Origin: Dehalococcoidia bacterium
GTDB taxonomy: Bacteria > Chloroflexota > Dehalococcoidia > GIF9 > UBA5620
Length of the DNA: 8,030 nt
Reading direction: 5' to 3'
NCBI GenBank assembly: GCA_016783225.1
Contig: JADHWZ010000105.1
Coordinates: 1 to 8,030, forward strand
In this document: positions 1 through 6,283 of the stretch, in pieces
Layout of the letters: the number at the start of each line of letters is the position of its first letter
How positions within the stretch are numbered: the stretch's first letter is position 1
Program-made: the position numbers and the translations under genes
The notes under the pieces: model-generated
Databases searched by the model: none
What the model was told of the DNA's origin: nothing
Seen by the model: the letters and a program-made list of their open reading frames with translations, nothing else

Positions 1-2
1 AG

Positions 3-1196
3 AACGGCGCTCCCGTTATCGGGCTGCTTGACTCAGGAGGTGCCCGTATTCAGGAGGGCGTAGACAGCCTGGTAGGCTACGGCGATATCTTTGTGCGGAA
101 TACCATCTATTCGGGCGTGGTGCCTCAGATTTCAGCGGTTATGGGGCCAGCGGCCGGGGGTGCTGTCTACTCGCCGGCCATAACCGACTTCGTCTTCATG
201 GTAGAAGGTACAGGGCAAATGTACATTACCGGCCCAGCAGTAATCAAATCGGTCACCGGCGAAGAAGTCAGCCTGGAAGACCTGGGCGGCGCCATGACCC
301 ATGCCACCAAGAGCGGCAACTGTCACTTCGTCGCTAACAACGACCAGCAATGCCTCGAAATGGTGCGACGGCTGTTGAGCTTCTTACCTCAAAATAACAT
401 GGAAGAGCCGCCTTTTGTGGACACCGGTGACGACCCCGACCGCATGGACGACGACCTTCTCCATATTATCCCTGGTGACCCGGTCAAAGTCTATGATATG
501 AAGCAGGTGATTGCCAGAATGGTGGACAAAGGTGATTTCATGGAGGTGCACGAGAGATTCGCCCGCAACATCATCGTCGGCTTCGCCCGACTCGGCGGGC
601 AGAGTGTCGGGATAATAGCCCAGCAGCCGCTTCAATTCGCCGGTGTCATTGATGTCGATGCCTCAGACAAAGCTGCCAGATTCATTCGCTTTTGTGACTG
701 TTTTAACATCCCCCTGGTCACTCTGGCTGATGTCCCAGGCTACATGCCGGGCACCGACCAGGAGTATAGGGGGATTATCAGGCACGGGGCGAAGCTCCTC
801 TACGCATACTCTGAAGCCACAGTCCCCAAGGTCACCACGATTACCCGCAAAGCCTACGGTGGCGCCTACCTGGCAATGTGCGCCAAGGCCCTGCGCGGCG
901 ATATCAACTATGCCTGGCCAACAGCCGAGATCGCTGTGATGGGGCCGGACGGAGCAGTTAATATCGTCTTCAAAGATGCCATCGATAAGTCGGAAAACCC
1001 AGAAAAGACGCGGCAGGAACTGGTAGCTGACTATAAAGACAAATTTGCCAACCCCTATGTAGCCGCCGGCAAGGGCTACATCGACGACGTTATTGACCCC
1101 AGAAGCACTCGACCCAAGGTGATTAAAGCCCTGCAGATTCTCCGGAATAAGACCGACACTAACCCGGCCAAGAAGCATGGCAATATCCCCCTCTAG
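3..1196 (+). CDS. Acyl-CoA carboxyltransferase (methylmalonyl-CoA/propionyl-CoA type), 5'-truncated
   Basis: Carboxyltransferase component of a biotin-dependent enzyme that moves a carboxyl group between carboxybiotin and an acyl-CoA, probably propionyl-CoA/methylmalonyl-CoA, in the cytoplasm. The frame is open from base 3 and already encodes family sequence there (LLDSGGARIQEGVDSL), so the true start lies upstream. The GTG at 93 is internal. About 397 residues are visible of a usual 510-520, so roughly 120 are missing. Visible family motifs are GVVPQIS and GGAVYSPA, LGGQSVGIIAQQP near 594-630, ADVPGYMPGTDQEY near 729-770, YGGAYLAMCAK near 855-885 and the C-terminal KKHGNIPL. The residue after YGGAY, which helps set acyl-CoA specificity in this family, is Leu (870-872). 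From memory, the 12S transcarboxylase subunit also has Leu there, while actinobacterial PccB has Asp. The family is certain. Whether it acts as PCC beta, methylmalonyl-CoA decarboxylase alpha or 12S transcarboxylase is not. The next gene starts 15 nt later. Confidence 0.95.
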   Translation, partial: NGAPVIGLLDSGGARIQEGVDSLVGYGDIFVRNTIYSGVVPQISAVMGPAAGGAVYSPAITDFVFMVEGTGQMYITGPAVIKSVTGEEVSLEDLGGAMTHATKSGNCHFVANNDQQCLEMVRRLLSFLPQNNMEEPPFVDTGDDPDRMDDDLLHIIPGDPVKVYDMKQVIARMVDKGDFMEVHERFARNIIVGFARLGGQSVGIIAQQPLQFAGVIDVDASDKAARFIRFCDCFNIPLVTLADVPGYMPGTDQEYRGIIRHGAKLLYAYSEATVPKVTTITRKAYGGAYLAMCAKALRGDINYAWPTAEIAVMGPDGAVNIVFKDAIDKSENPEKTRQELVADYKDKFANPYVAAGKGYIDDVIDPRSTRPKVIKALQILRNKTDTNPAKKHGNIPL

Positions 1197-1211
1197 AAAA
1201 AGGATTATGTC

Positions 1212-1397
1212 ATGAATAAGGGCACCACGGCCGCCATAATGGGAGCAGTCAGCGCCTACATTCAGCAAGAAGAGGTAGTCAAAGCATACGCTGCTGCGAC
1301 TACGCCCCAGTCGCAAATGAGCCCCTGGCGCCTTTTCGGACACCAACAACTGATGAGGTCCAGAACCAACTGGCGAACAAAGAAAGCCAGCAGGTGA
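1212..1397 (+). CDS. Small probable accessory subunit of the biotin-dependent carboxyltransferase complex
   Basis: A 61-residue protein between two carboxyltransferase genes, with a good ribosome binding site (AAAGGA, about 8 nt before the ATG). The N-terminal part (AAIMGAVSAYIQQEE) resembles the Ala-rich helix near the C-terminus of OadG / methylmalonyl-CoA decarboxylase delta-type small subunits, which dock carboxyltransferases. After a short Ala/Thr/Gln linker comes SPWRLFGHQQLM, similar to the S/N-PW-x-x-x-G-R-x-x-x-M pattern I recall at the ends of small carboxylase subunits. The tail is basic (RTNWRTKKASR). There is no hydrophobic N-terminal segment, unlike genuine OadG membrane subunits, so it should be soluble. 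I infer a structural or assembly role from position and these two patterns; the similarity is from memory and unverified. A second frame stays open to 1441, but I prefer this one because of its start signal and both motifs. The 54 nt to the next gene hold only that gene's ribosome binding site. Confidence 0.6.
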   Translation: MNKGTTAAIMGAVSAYIQQEEVVKAYAAATTPQSQMSPWRLFGHQQLMRSRTNWRTKKASR

Positions 1398-1451
1398 AGA
1401 GGAGTCAGTTCAGTCACGATTTCTACGAAATCTACGGGTAAGGAGTATCTT

Positions 1452-3398
1452 ATGAGCGCCGCTGAAGGGAAGAAAAACCCGGTAAGAATCACTGACCTTA
1501 CGTTCCGAGATGGCCATCAATCCTTGTTCGCTACCCGCGTGCGAACCCCCGACCTGGAAGCTATCGCCCCCGAGATGAACAAGGCAGGATTCTGGTCCAT
1601 GGAAGTCTGGGGTGGGGCCACCTTTGACGTCGCCACCCGCTTCTTAAATGAAGACCCGTGGGAACGAGTCCGCATCTTGAAAAAGCTGATGCCGGACACG
1701 AAATTACAGATGCTCTTGCGCGGTCAGAACCTGGTTGGCTATCGCAACTACGCAGATGATGTGGTTACCGCCTTCGTCCACCACGCCGCCGACTGCGGCA
1801 TTGACGTTTTTCGCGTGTTCGACGCTGTCAACGATGAGCGGAACTTCCAGACCGCCTTCAAAGCCATCAAGGATAAAGGCAAACACATCCAGGGTTCGTT
1901 GTGCTACTCGCTAACAGAGCCTAAACTGGGCGGTCCTGTATACAATATCGACTATTTTGTAAAGAAAGCGCTTGTTATTCAAGACATGGGTGCCGATAGC
2001 CTGTGCATCAAGGATATGGCCGGGCTAATCGCCCCGGACGATGCTTACGAGCTGGTCAAAGCTTTGAAGCAGTCTCTCAGAATACCGGTCAACCTGCACA
2101 GCCACTTCACCAGCGGTATGGCCGACATGAGTCTCCTGAAAGCCATAGAGGCCGGAGTGGATTTCATCGATACCTGTATCGCTCCCTTTGCCTTGCGCAC
2201 CTCCCACCCGGCGATAGAGCCCATCGTAGTTGCGCTTCGCGGCACCTCCAGAGATACCAACCTCGATTTGGAGCACCTCCTCAAACTGGGCGAGTACTTC
2301 GAATCCATCGCCCCCAAGTATCGGGACTTCCTGGACACCACCAAGATGTCAGTTATTGACACACGCGTACTGCAGCACCAAATCCCCGGCGGCATGTTCA
2401 GCAACATGGTGGCTCAACTGAAAGAAGCCAACGCTCTCGACCGCCTGCCTGAAGTCTATGCCGAACTCCCCCGAACTCGCAAAGAGCTGGGATGCCCACC
2501 GCTGGTGACTCCCACCAGCCAGATTGTTGGCGTCCAGGCAGTTCAGAACGTCCTCTTCGGCAGGTACAAGATGGTTTCCGGCCAAGTCAAAGACTACGTC
2601 TACGGTCTGTACGGCAAGCCACCAGCCCCAATCGACCCAAAGGTACACAAAGAGGTCCTCAAAGGCTACGAGCGCGGAAGTAAGCCCTTTACCGGCCGAC
2701 CGGCTGATATCCTCGAGCCCGAGTTAGAAGCAGCCAAAGAAGCGACCAAGGATATTGCCAAGGACATCGGTGATGTGCTTGTCTACGCCCTCTATCCCAC
2801 CACGGGCATGCGCTTCCTGAAGTGGAAGTACGGCCTGGAGACACCACCCGAGGAAACCAGGCCGACGACCCTCGAAGATGTAAAACGAGAAGATGAACTT
2901 GTTGCCAAAGCCAAAGCTGGCGACCTTCTGGAGAAGGCGGAGATAAAGGCGCCAATAAAAGGGGCGTCCCTGAGAGCGTTCAATGTGTACATTGGCGATG
3001 AGTACTACAAGGTTGAGGTTGAGCCTACAGGCGGCCCGGTTACGCTCGCTGCCTCTCCAACCTACGCCCCAGCACAACCACCAGCAGCGGCGCCGACACC
3101 GCCGACACCCCGGCCGGAAGCCCCACCACCACCGGTAGAGAAGAAGGACGCTCCACCTCACCCGGAGATAGCTGTGGCTACTGGAGAGACTCCGGTCACC
3201 GCCCCAATACCAGGCACAATCATCCGCTATGTAGTTGGAGAAGGCGATGAAGTCAAGGCAGGCGCCAGTGTCGTCGTCCTGGAAGCCATGAAGATGGAAA
3301 ATGACATAGTTGCCCCTGTCAGCGGCAAGATTAAGGCCATATTCTTCAAGCCTGGCGACAAAGTGAGTGGAGGCGCCGTATTAGCCATAATCGGTTAG
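1452..3398 (+). CDS. pycB: Pyruvate/oxaloacetate carboxyltransferase (PycB/OadA/5S type) with C-terminal biotin carrier domain
   Basis: Transfers a carboxyl group between biotin and pyruvate/oxaloacetate. Its 648 residues start at an ATG 6 nt after AAGGAG (1440-1445). Residues about 11-300 form the HMGL-like TIM barrel, with TFRDGHQS (metal-ligand Asp20), KDMAGL (Lys187, the usual carboxylated active-site Lys) and LHSHFT (metal ligands His216 and His218). Thr250 in RTSHP corresponds to the catalytic Thr of the usual TSQP motif, with His in place of Gln. Residues about 300-525 are the conserved carboxyltransferase C-terminal region. A Pro/Ala-rich flexible linker (about 535-565) leads to a biotinyl domain (about 582-648) with EAMKMEN, biotin on Lys614. 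The enzyme could be pyruvate carboxylase subunit B, soluble oxaloacetate decarboxylase alpha, or a transcarboxylase 5S subunit fused to its 1.3S carrier. Context with the acyl-CoA carboxyltransferase upstream favours the last or a shared-carrier carboxylase. No biotin carboxylase domain is present. Confidence 0.93.
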   Translation: MSAAEGKKNPVRITDLTFRDGHQSLFATRVRTPDLEAIAPEMNKAGFWSMEVWGGATFDVATRFLNEDPWERVRILKKLMPDTKLQMLLRGQNLVGYRNYADDVVTAFVHHAADCGIDVFRVFDAVNDERNFQTAFKAIKDKGKHIQGSLCYSLTEPKLGGPVYNIDYFVKKALVIQDMGADSLCIKDMAGLIAPDDAYELVKALKQSLRIPVNLHSHFTSGMADMSLLKAIEAGVDFIDTCIAPFALRTSHPAIEPIVVALRGTSRDTNLDLEHLLKLGEYFESIAPKYRDFLDTTKMSVIDTRVLQHQIPGGMFSNMVAQLKEANALDRLPEVYAELPRTRKELGCPPLVTPTSQIVGVQAVQNVLFGRYKMVSGQVKDYVYGLYGKPPAPIDPKVHKEVLKGYERGSKPFTGRPADILEPELEAAKEATKDIAKDIGDVLVYALYPTTGMRFLKWKYGLETPPEETRPTTLEDVKREDELVAKAKAGDLLEKAEIKAPIKGASLRAFNVYIGDEYYKVEVEPTGGPVTLAASPTYAPAQPPAAAPTPPTPRPEAPPPPVEKKDAPPHPEIAVATGETPVTAPIPGTIIRYVVGEGDEVKAGASVVVLEAMKMENDIVAPVSGKIKAIFFKPGDKVSGGAVLAIIG

Positions 3399-3404
3399 GC
3401 TTCA

Positions 3405-4658
3405 ATGGGGAAAACCCTCAGTGAGAGAATCCTGAGCCAGAAATCAGGAGTGGATGCCCGAGCTGGAGACATAGTCATCGCTCCGATAGACTTCGTTTTC
3501 GTCCAAGACACCACGGGCCCTCTTACCGTACGGCAATTCCAGGAGAGTGCGCACAAGCATCTAGCCAGCCCAGAGCGAACCGCCGTCTTCCTTGACCACG
3601 CCGTACCCAGTCCTGCCCGACAATTGTCGAATGACCATCTATTCCTTCGTCGCTTTGCCCGGGAAACCGGATGCTTGATTCGCGAGGGTGGTAACGGGAT
3701 ATGCCACCAGCTAGTGGCCGAGGAGTTTGCTAATCCCGGGGATATCATCATCGGCTCTGATTCCCACACGGTAACCGCTGGCGCCTTAGGAGCATTCGCT
3801 ACTGGCATGGGCTCAACTGACGTTGCTATTGCTCTGGCCCTGGGCAAGACATGGTTCCGCGTACCAGAGAGCTTCAAGGTGACCATTAACAGCGGATTTC
3901 AAAAAGGGGTTTGCGCCAAAGACCTCGTGCTCTACCTTATCGGCACACTCGGAGCTGATGGTGCCACTTACAAGGCGCTCGAATTCGACGGTGAGACTGT
4001 AGCCAACATGACTATGTCACAGCGCATGACTATATCGAACATGGCAGTAGAAGCTGGTGCCAAGGTCGGACTCTTTGCCACCGATGGTGTTACCAAAGAG
4101 TATTTGACAGCTCAGGGCAGACGCAACAAATACAAAGCACTTTGCCCCGACAGGGACGCTGATTATGAGCAAGTCATCACCGTTAATGCTGCCGAGCTTG
4201 AGCCCATGGTAGCTATGCCGCACACCGTGGATAATGTTGCTCCCGCACACACACTCGCCGGCGTCAAGATCGATCAGGTATTCATTGGCACGTGCACCAA
4301 CGGTCGCCTTGAAGATTTGGCTACGGCCGCTACTATCCTCAATAACAAGAAGTGCCACCCGGATATCAGGCTAATCGTAGCTCCGGCATCACGACAAGTC
4401 TTCACCGCCGCCATGAAAGCTGGATATGTGCAAGTTTTAGTCACCGCTGGAGCTATCTTAGTGCCGCCGGGATGTGCTGCTTGCATTGGTCTTCACCAAG
4501 GCGTGCTTGGAGATAATGAAGTCTGTCTGTCTACAGCTAACCGTAACTTTAAAGGCCGCATGGGCAACCCTGAATCCTCAATATACCTGGCTAGCCCAGC
4601 CACGGCCGCAGCTTCAGCCATAACTGGCGAAATCACTGACCCGCGGAAGATGATTTGA
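3405..4658 (+). CDS. Aconitase-family hydro-lyase large subunit (LeuC/homoaconitase type), probable aconitase
   Basis: Large subunit of a two-part [4Fe-4S] hydro-lyase, 417 residues, the usual size for LeuC/HacA type 2 proteins. The start MGKTLSERIL fits the family; it lies 6 nt after the preceding stop with no clear ribosome binding site, so translation is probably coupled. Visible motifs are the FLDH segment (63-66), GSDSHT (117-122), and the cluster ligands Cys297 (IGTCTNGR), Cys357 and Cys360 (PGCAACIG), followed by STANRNFKGRMG (376-387). The family covers 3-isopropylmalate dehydratase, homoaconitase and aconitase-like enzymes, and sequence alone does not separate them well. The next genes encode the small subunit and an isocitrate dehydrogenase, and no leuA or leuB is seen, so citrate/isocitrate isomerisation is the likeliest role. 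Its last codon overlaps the small-subunit gene by one base, as expected for subunits made in equal amounts. Confidence 0.9.
   Translation: MGKTLSERILSQKSGVDARAGDIVIAPIDFVFVQDTTGPLTVRQFQESAHKHLASPERTAVFLDHAVPSPARQLSNDHLFLRRFARETGCLIREGGNGICHQLVAEEFANPGDIIIGSDSHTVTAGALGAFATGMGSTDVAIALALGKTWFRVPESFKVTINSGFQKGVCAKDLVLYLIGTLGADGATYKALEFDGETVANMTMSQRMTISNMAVEAGAKVGLFATDGVTKEYLTAQGRRNKYKALCPDRDADYEQVITVNAAELEPMVAMPHTVDNVAPAHTLAGVKIDQVFIGTCTNGRLEDLATAATILNNKKCHPDIRLIVAPASRQVFTAAMKAGYVQVLVTAGAILVPPGCAACIGLHQGVLGDNEVCLSTANRNFKGRMGNPESSIYLASPATAAASAITGEITDPRKMI
4645..4650 (+). promoter_or_regulatory. Ribosome binding site of the hydro-lyase small subunit
   Basis: GGAAGA lies inside the last codons of the large-subunit gene, 7 nt before the ATG at 4658. 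This spacing supports the ATG that overlaps the upstream stop codon over the TTG at 4655. Confidence 0.6.
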
Positions 4659-5164
4659 TGCCTGACGCAATTCTCAGGGGCAAGGCTTTCAAATTTGGTG
4701 ATAATATCTCTACTGACCTCATCACACCAGGCAGGTACACTGATCTAAGAAGCAACTTGCCTGAACTGGCCAAGCATGTTATGGAGGATGCCGACCCTTC
4801 ATTCGCTGAGAAGGTAAAACCAGGTGATTTCATCGTTGCCGGGAAGAACTTCGGGCTAGGCTCGAGCCGAGAACACGCTCCGCTGGTCATCAAGATGTCT
4901 GGAGTCAGTGCTATCCTGGCAAAATCAGTCGCCCGTATCTTTTTCAGGAATGCCATAAATCAGGGGCTCCCAGTCCTGATATGCGATACCGACCAGGTTG
5001 ACGCCGGAGATGAAATAGAGGTAAACTTCAGCGAGGGCACAGTTACAGTCCTAACCAGCGGAAACCGGCTTACCTTCAGCAAAATGCCACAACTGATGCT
5101 AGACATACTCAGCGAAGGCGGGCTCATTGACTATATAGCCAGATACGGCGATTTCAAGTTCTGA
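4658..5164 (+). CDS. Aconitase-family hydro-lyase small subunit (LeuD/homoaconitase type)
   Basis: Swivelling-domain partner of the preceding large subunit, 168 residues. I chose the ATG at 4658, which overlaps the upstream TGA (TGATG) and sits 7 nt after GGAAGA. A TTG at 4655 would add one residue but is less likely. The N-terminal GDNISTDLITPGRY is the family signature. The next residues, TDLRS (28-32), form the loop that in archaeal relatives decides substrate: YLRT in homoaconitase, YLVY in isopropylmalate isomerase. Here it carries an Arg (31) but with different spacing, which suggests a tricarboxylate substrate rather than isopropylmalate. GSSREHA (68-74) holds the active-site Ser/Arg stretch, and Leu replaces the Cys common before it in LeuD (NFGLGSS). 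ARIFFRNAINQGL follows near 92-104. The family is secure; the aconitase function is inferred from the neighbouring isocitrate dehydrogenase. Confidence 0.9.
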   Translation: MPDAILRGKAFKFGDNISTDLITPGRYTDLRSNLPELAKHVMEDADPSFAEKVKPGDFIVAGKNFGLGSSREHAPLVIKMSGVSAILAKSVARIFFRNAINQGLPVLICDTDQVDAGDEIEVNFSEGTVTVLTSGNRLTFSKMPQLMLDILSEGGLIDYIARYGDFKF

Positions 5165-5171
5165 TTCCTGC

Positions 5172-5178
5172 AAAGGGG
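5172..5178 (+). promoter_or_regulatory. Ribosome binding site of icd
   Basis: AAAGGGG sits 10 nt before the GTG at 5189. It supports this non-ATG start; the next in-frame GTG (5201) would be about 22 nt away and would cut into the N-terminal strand before the LIPGDGTG motif. Confidence 0.7.
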
Positions 5179-5188
5179 AAATACGTTC

Positions 5189-6283
5189 GTGCCTCACAAA
5201 GTGACTCTCATCCCTGGCGATGGCACAGGCCCTGAGGTTACCAAGGCAACCCAGAAAGCGCTAGAGGCCACCGGCGTTGAATTCGACTGGGATACACGGA
5301 TAATCGGAGCAGAAGCTGAGGGCACGTTCGGGACGCCCTTGCCCCACGACACCCTCGAATCCATAAAGAAAAACAAGGTAGCTCTCAAGGGCCCGGTAAC
5401 CACACCTGTGGGCACTGGCTTTAGAAGCGTCAACGTGGCTCTGCGTACAAGCTTGGACCTCTATGCTTGCCTCCGTCCATGCAAAACCTATCCTGGTATT
5501 GCTACGCCTTTTGGCAATATAGATATCGTTGTAGTTAGAGAGAATACTGAAGGTCTCTACAGCGGAATCGAATTTGCCAAGGGAACCGACGAAAGCTATA
5601 GACTTATAGAACTGATCTTCGAAGCTACAGAGAAAAGGGTGAGGAAGGATTCTGGCTTTAGCATAAGAACGATTTCAGAAACGGGTTCCAGGCGTATTGT
5701 AGATTTTGCGTTCAAATATGCCCGCGCCAATAACAGGAAAAAGGTCACCGCTGTTCACAAAGCTAACATCCTGAAGCTCTCCGACGGCCTCTTCCTGGCT
5801 ACTGCCCGTGAAGTAGCCAGAGAATACCCAGACATAGAATTCGAAGATGCACTTATCGATGCCTTATGCATGCGTCTTGTACGAACCCCCCAGCAATACG
5901 ATGTTATTGTCTTGCCCAATCTCTACGGGGACATTGTCTCCGACCTCTGTGCTGGACTGGTTGGCGGACTAGGGGTAGCACCCGGAGCCAACATAGGGGC
6001 TGATATAGCCGTTTTTGAGCCTACTCATGGCAGCGCTCCAAAATATGCCGGGCAGAATAGAGTTAATCCTATGGCAATGATGCTTTCCGCAGTGATGATG
6101 CTTCGTTATCTCGCTGAAGATGAAGCCGCAAATAGAATGGAAAATGCCGTAGCCGATGTTATTGCAGCAGGTAAAGATGTCACCTACGATTTGAGGGCAG
6201 ACCGGAATCGGCCAGCAGCAACAACCTCGCAGGTCGCTGATGCAGTGGCGGCAAAAATAAAGGAGGCAAGCTATGTCACATAA
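5189..6283 (+). CDS. icd: Isocitrate dehydrogenase, short form, probably NADP-preferring
   Basis: Oxidatively decarboxylates isocitrate to 2-oxoglutarate. It has 364 residues with a GTG start, 10 nt after AAAGGGG (5172-5178). The N-terminal [11 protein letters not shown] is the beta-decarboxylating dehydrogenase motif. Ser80 and Asn82 in RSVNVALR, with Arg86, Arg96 and Arg117, match the isocitrate-binding set; the Ser-x-Asn argues against isopropylmalate or homoisocitrate dehydrogenase. Other active-site residues are Tyr124 (ENTEGLYSG), Lys191 (VHKANI) and the metal ligands Asp224, Asp248 and Asp252 (NLYGDIVSD). The cofactor loop reads [15 protein letters not shown] (280-294). Its Lys285, Tyr286 and Val292 align with Lys344, Tyr345 and Val351 of the NADP enzyme of E. 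coli, while NAD enzymes usually have Asp-Ile there. The length is that of NAD-type enzymes, about 50 residues shorter than E. coli Icd. The 3' end overlaps the malic enzyme gene by 11 nt and holds that gene's ribosome binding site. Confidence 0.93.
   Translation: MPHKVTLIPGDGTGPEVTKATQKALEATGVEFDWDTRIIGAEAEGTFGTPLPHDTLESIKKNKVALKGPVTTPVGTGFRSVNVALRTSLDLYACLRPCKTYPGIATPFGNIDIVVVRENTEGLYSGIEFAKGTDESYRLIELIFEATEKRVRKDSGFSIRTISETGSRRIVDFAFKYARANNRKKVTAVHKANILKLSDGLFLATAREVAREYPDIEFEDALIDALCMRLVRTPQQYDVIVLPNLYGDIVSDLCAGLVGGLGVAPGANIGADIAVFEPTHGSAPKYAGQNRVNPMAMMLSAVMMLRYLAEDEAANRMENAVADVIAAGKDVTYDLRADRNRPAATTSQVADAVAAKIKEASYVT
6261..6266 (+). promoter_or_regulatory. Ribosome binding site of the malic enzyme gene, inside icd
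   Basis: A perfect AGGAGG, 6 nt before the ATG at 6273, lies within the last codons of icd. It fixes the malic enzyme start and the 11-nt overlap of the two genes, pointing to coupled translation. Confidence 0.8.

Noticed and set aside
663..1349. 228-codon open frame on the minus strand across the carboxyltransferase and small gene
   Set aside because: Opposes conserved family sequence, spans a gene boundary and has no family features; shadow of codon bias.
1298..1441. Alternative + frame running past the small gene to a stop at 1441, possibly a frameshifted longer small subunit
   Set aside because: The 1212-1397 frame carries both the Ala-rich helix and the SPW-G-M motif without interruption, and the alternative runs into the next gene's ribosome binding site. 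It remains a weak possibility.
2724..3161. Minus-strand frame rich in Arg, Trp and Cys opposite the biotin protein linker
   Set aside because: Its odd composition is simply the reverse complement of the Pro/Ala-rich linker codons.
4655..4657. TTG as start of the hydro-lyase small subunit
   Set aside because: The ATG at 4658 overlaps the stop codon in the common TGATG arrangement with well-spaced GGAAGA; TTG would add one residue only.
3405..6283. A leucine biosynthesis operon (leuC, leuD, leuB)
   Set aside because: The dehydrogenase has Ser80 and Asn82 typical of isocitrate binding, and the neighbours are malic enzyme and fumarase, with no leuA.
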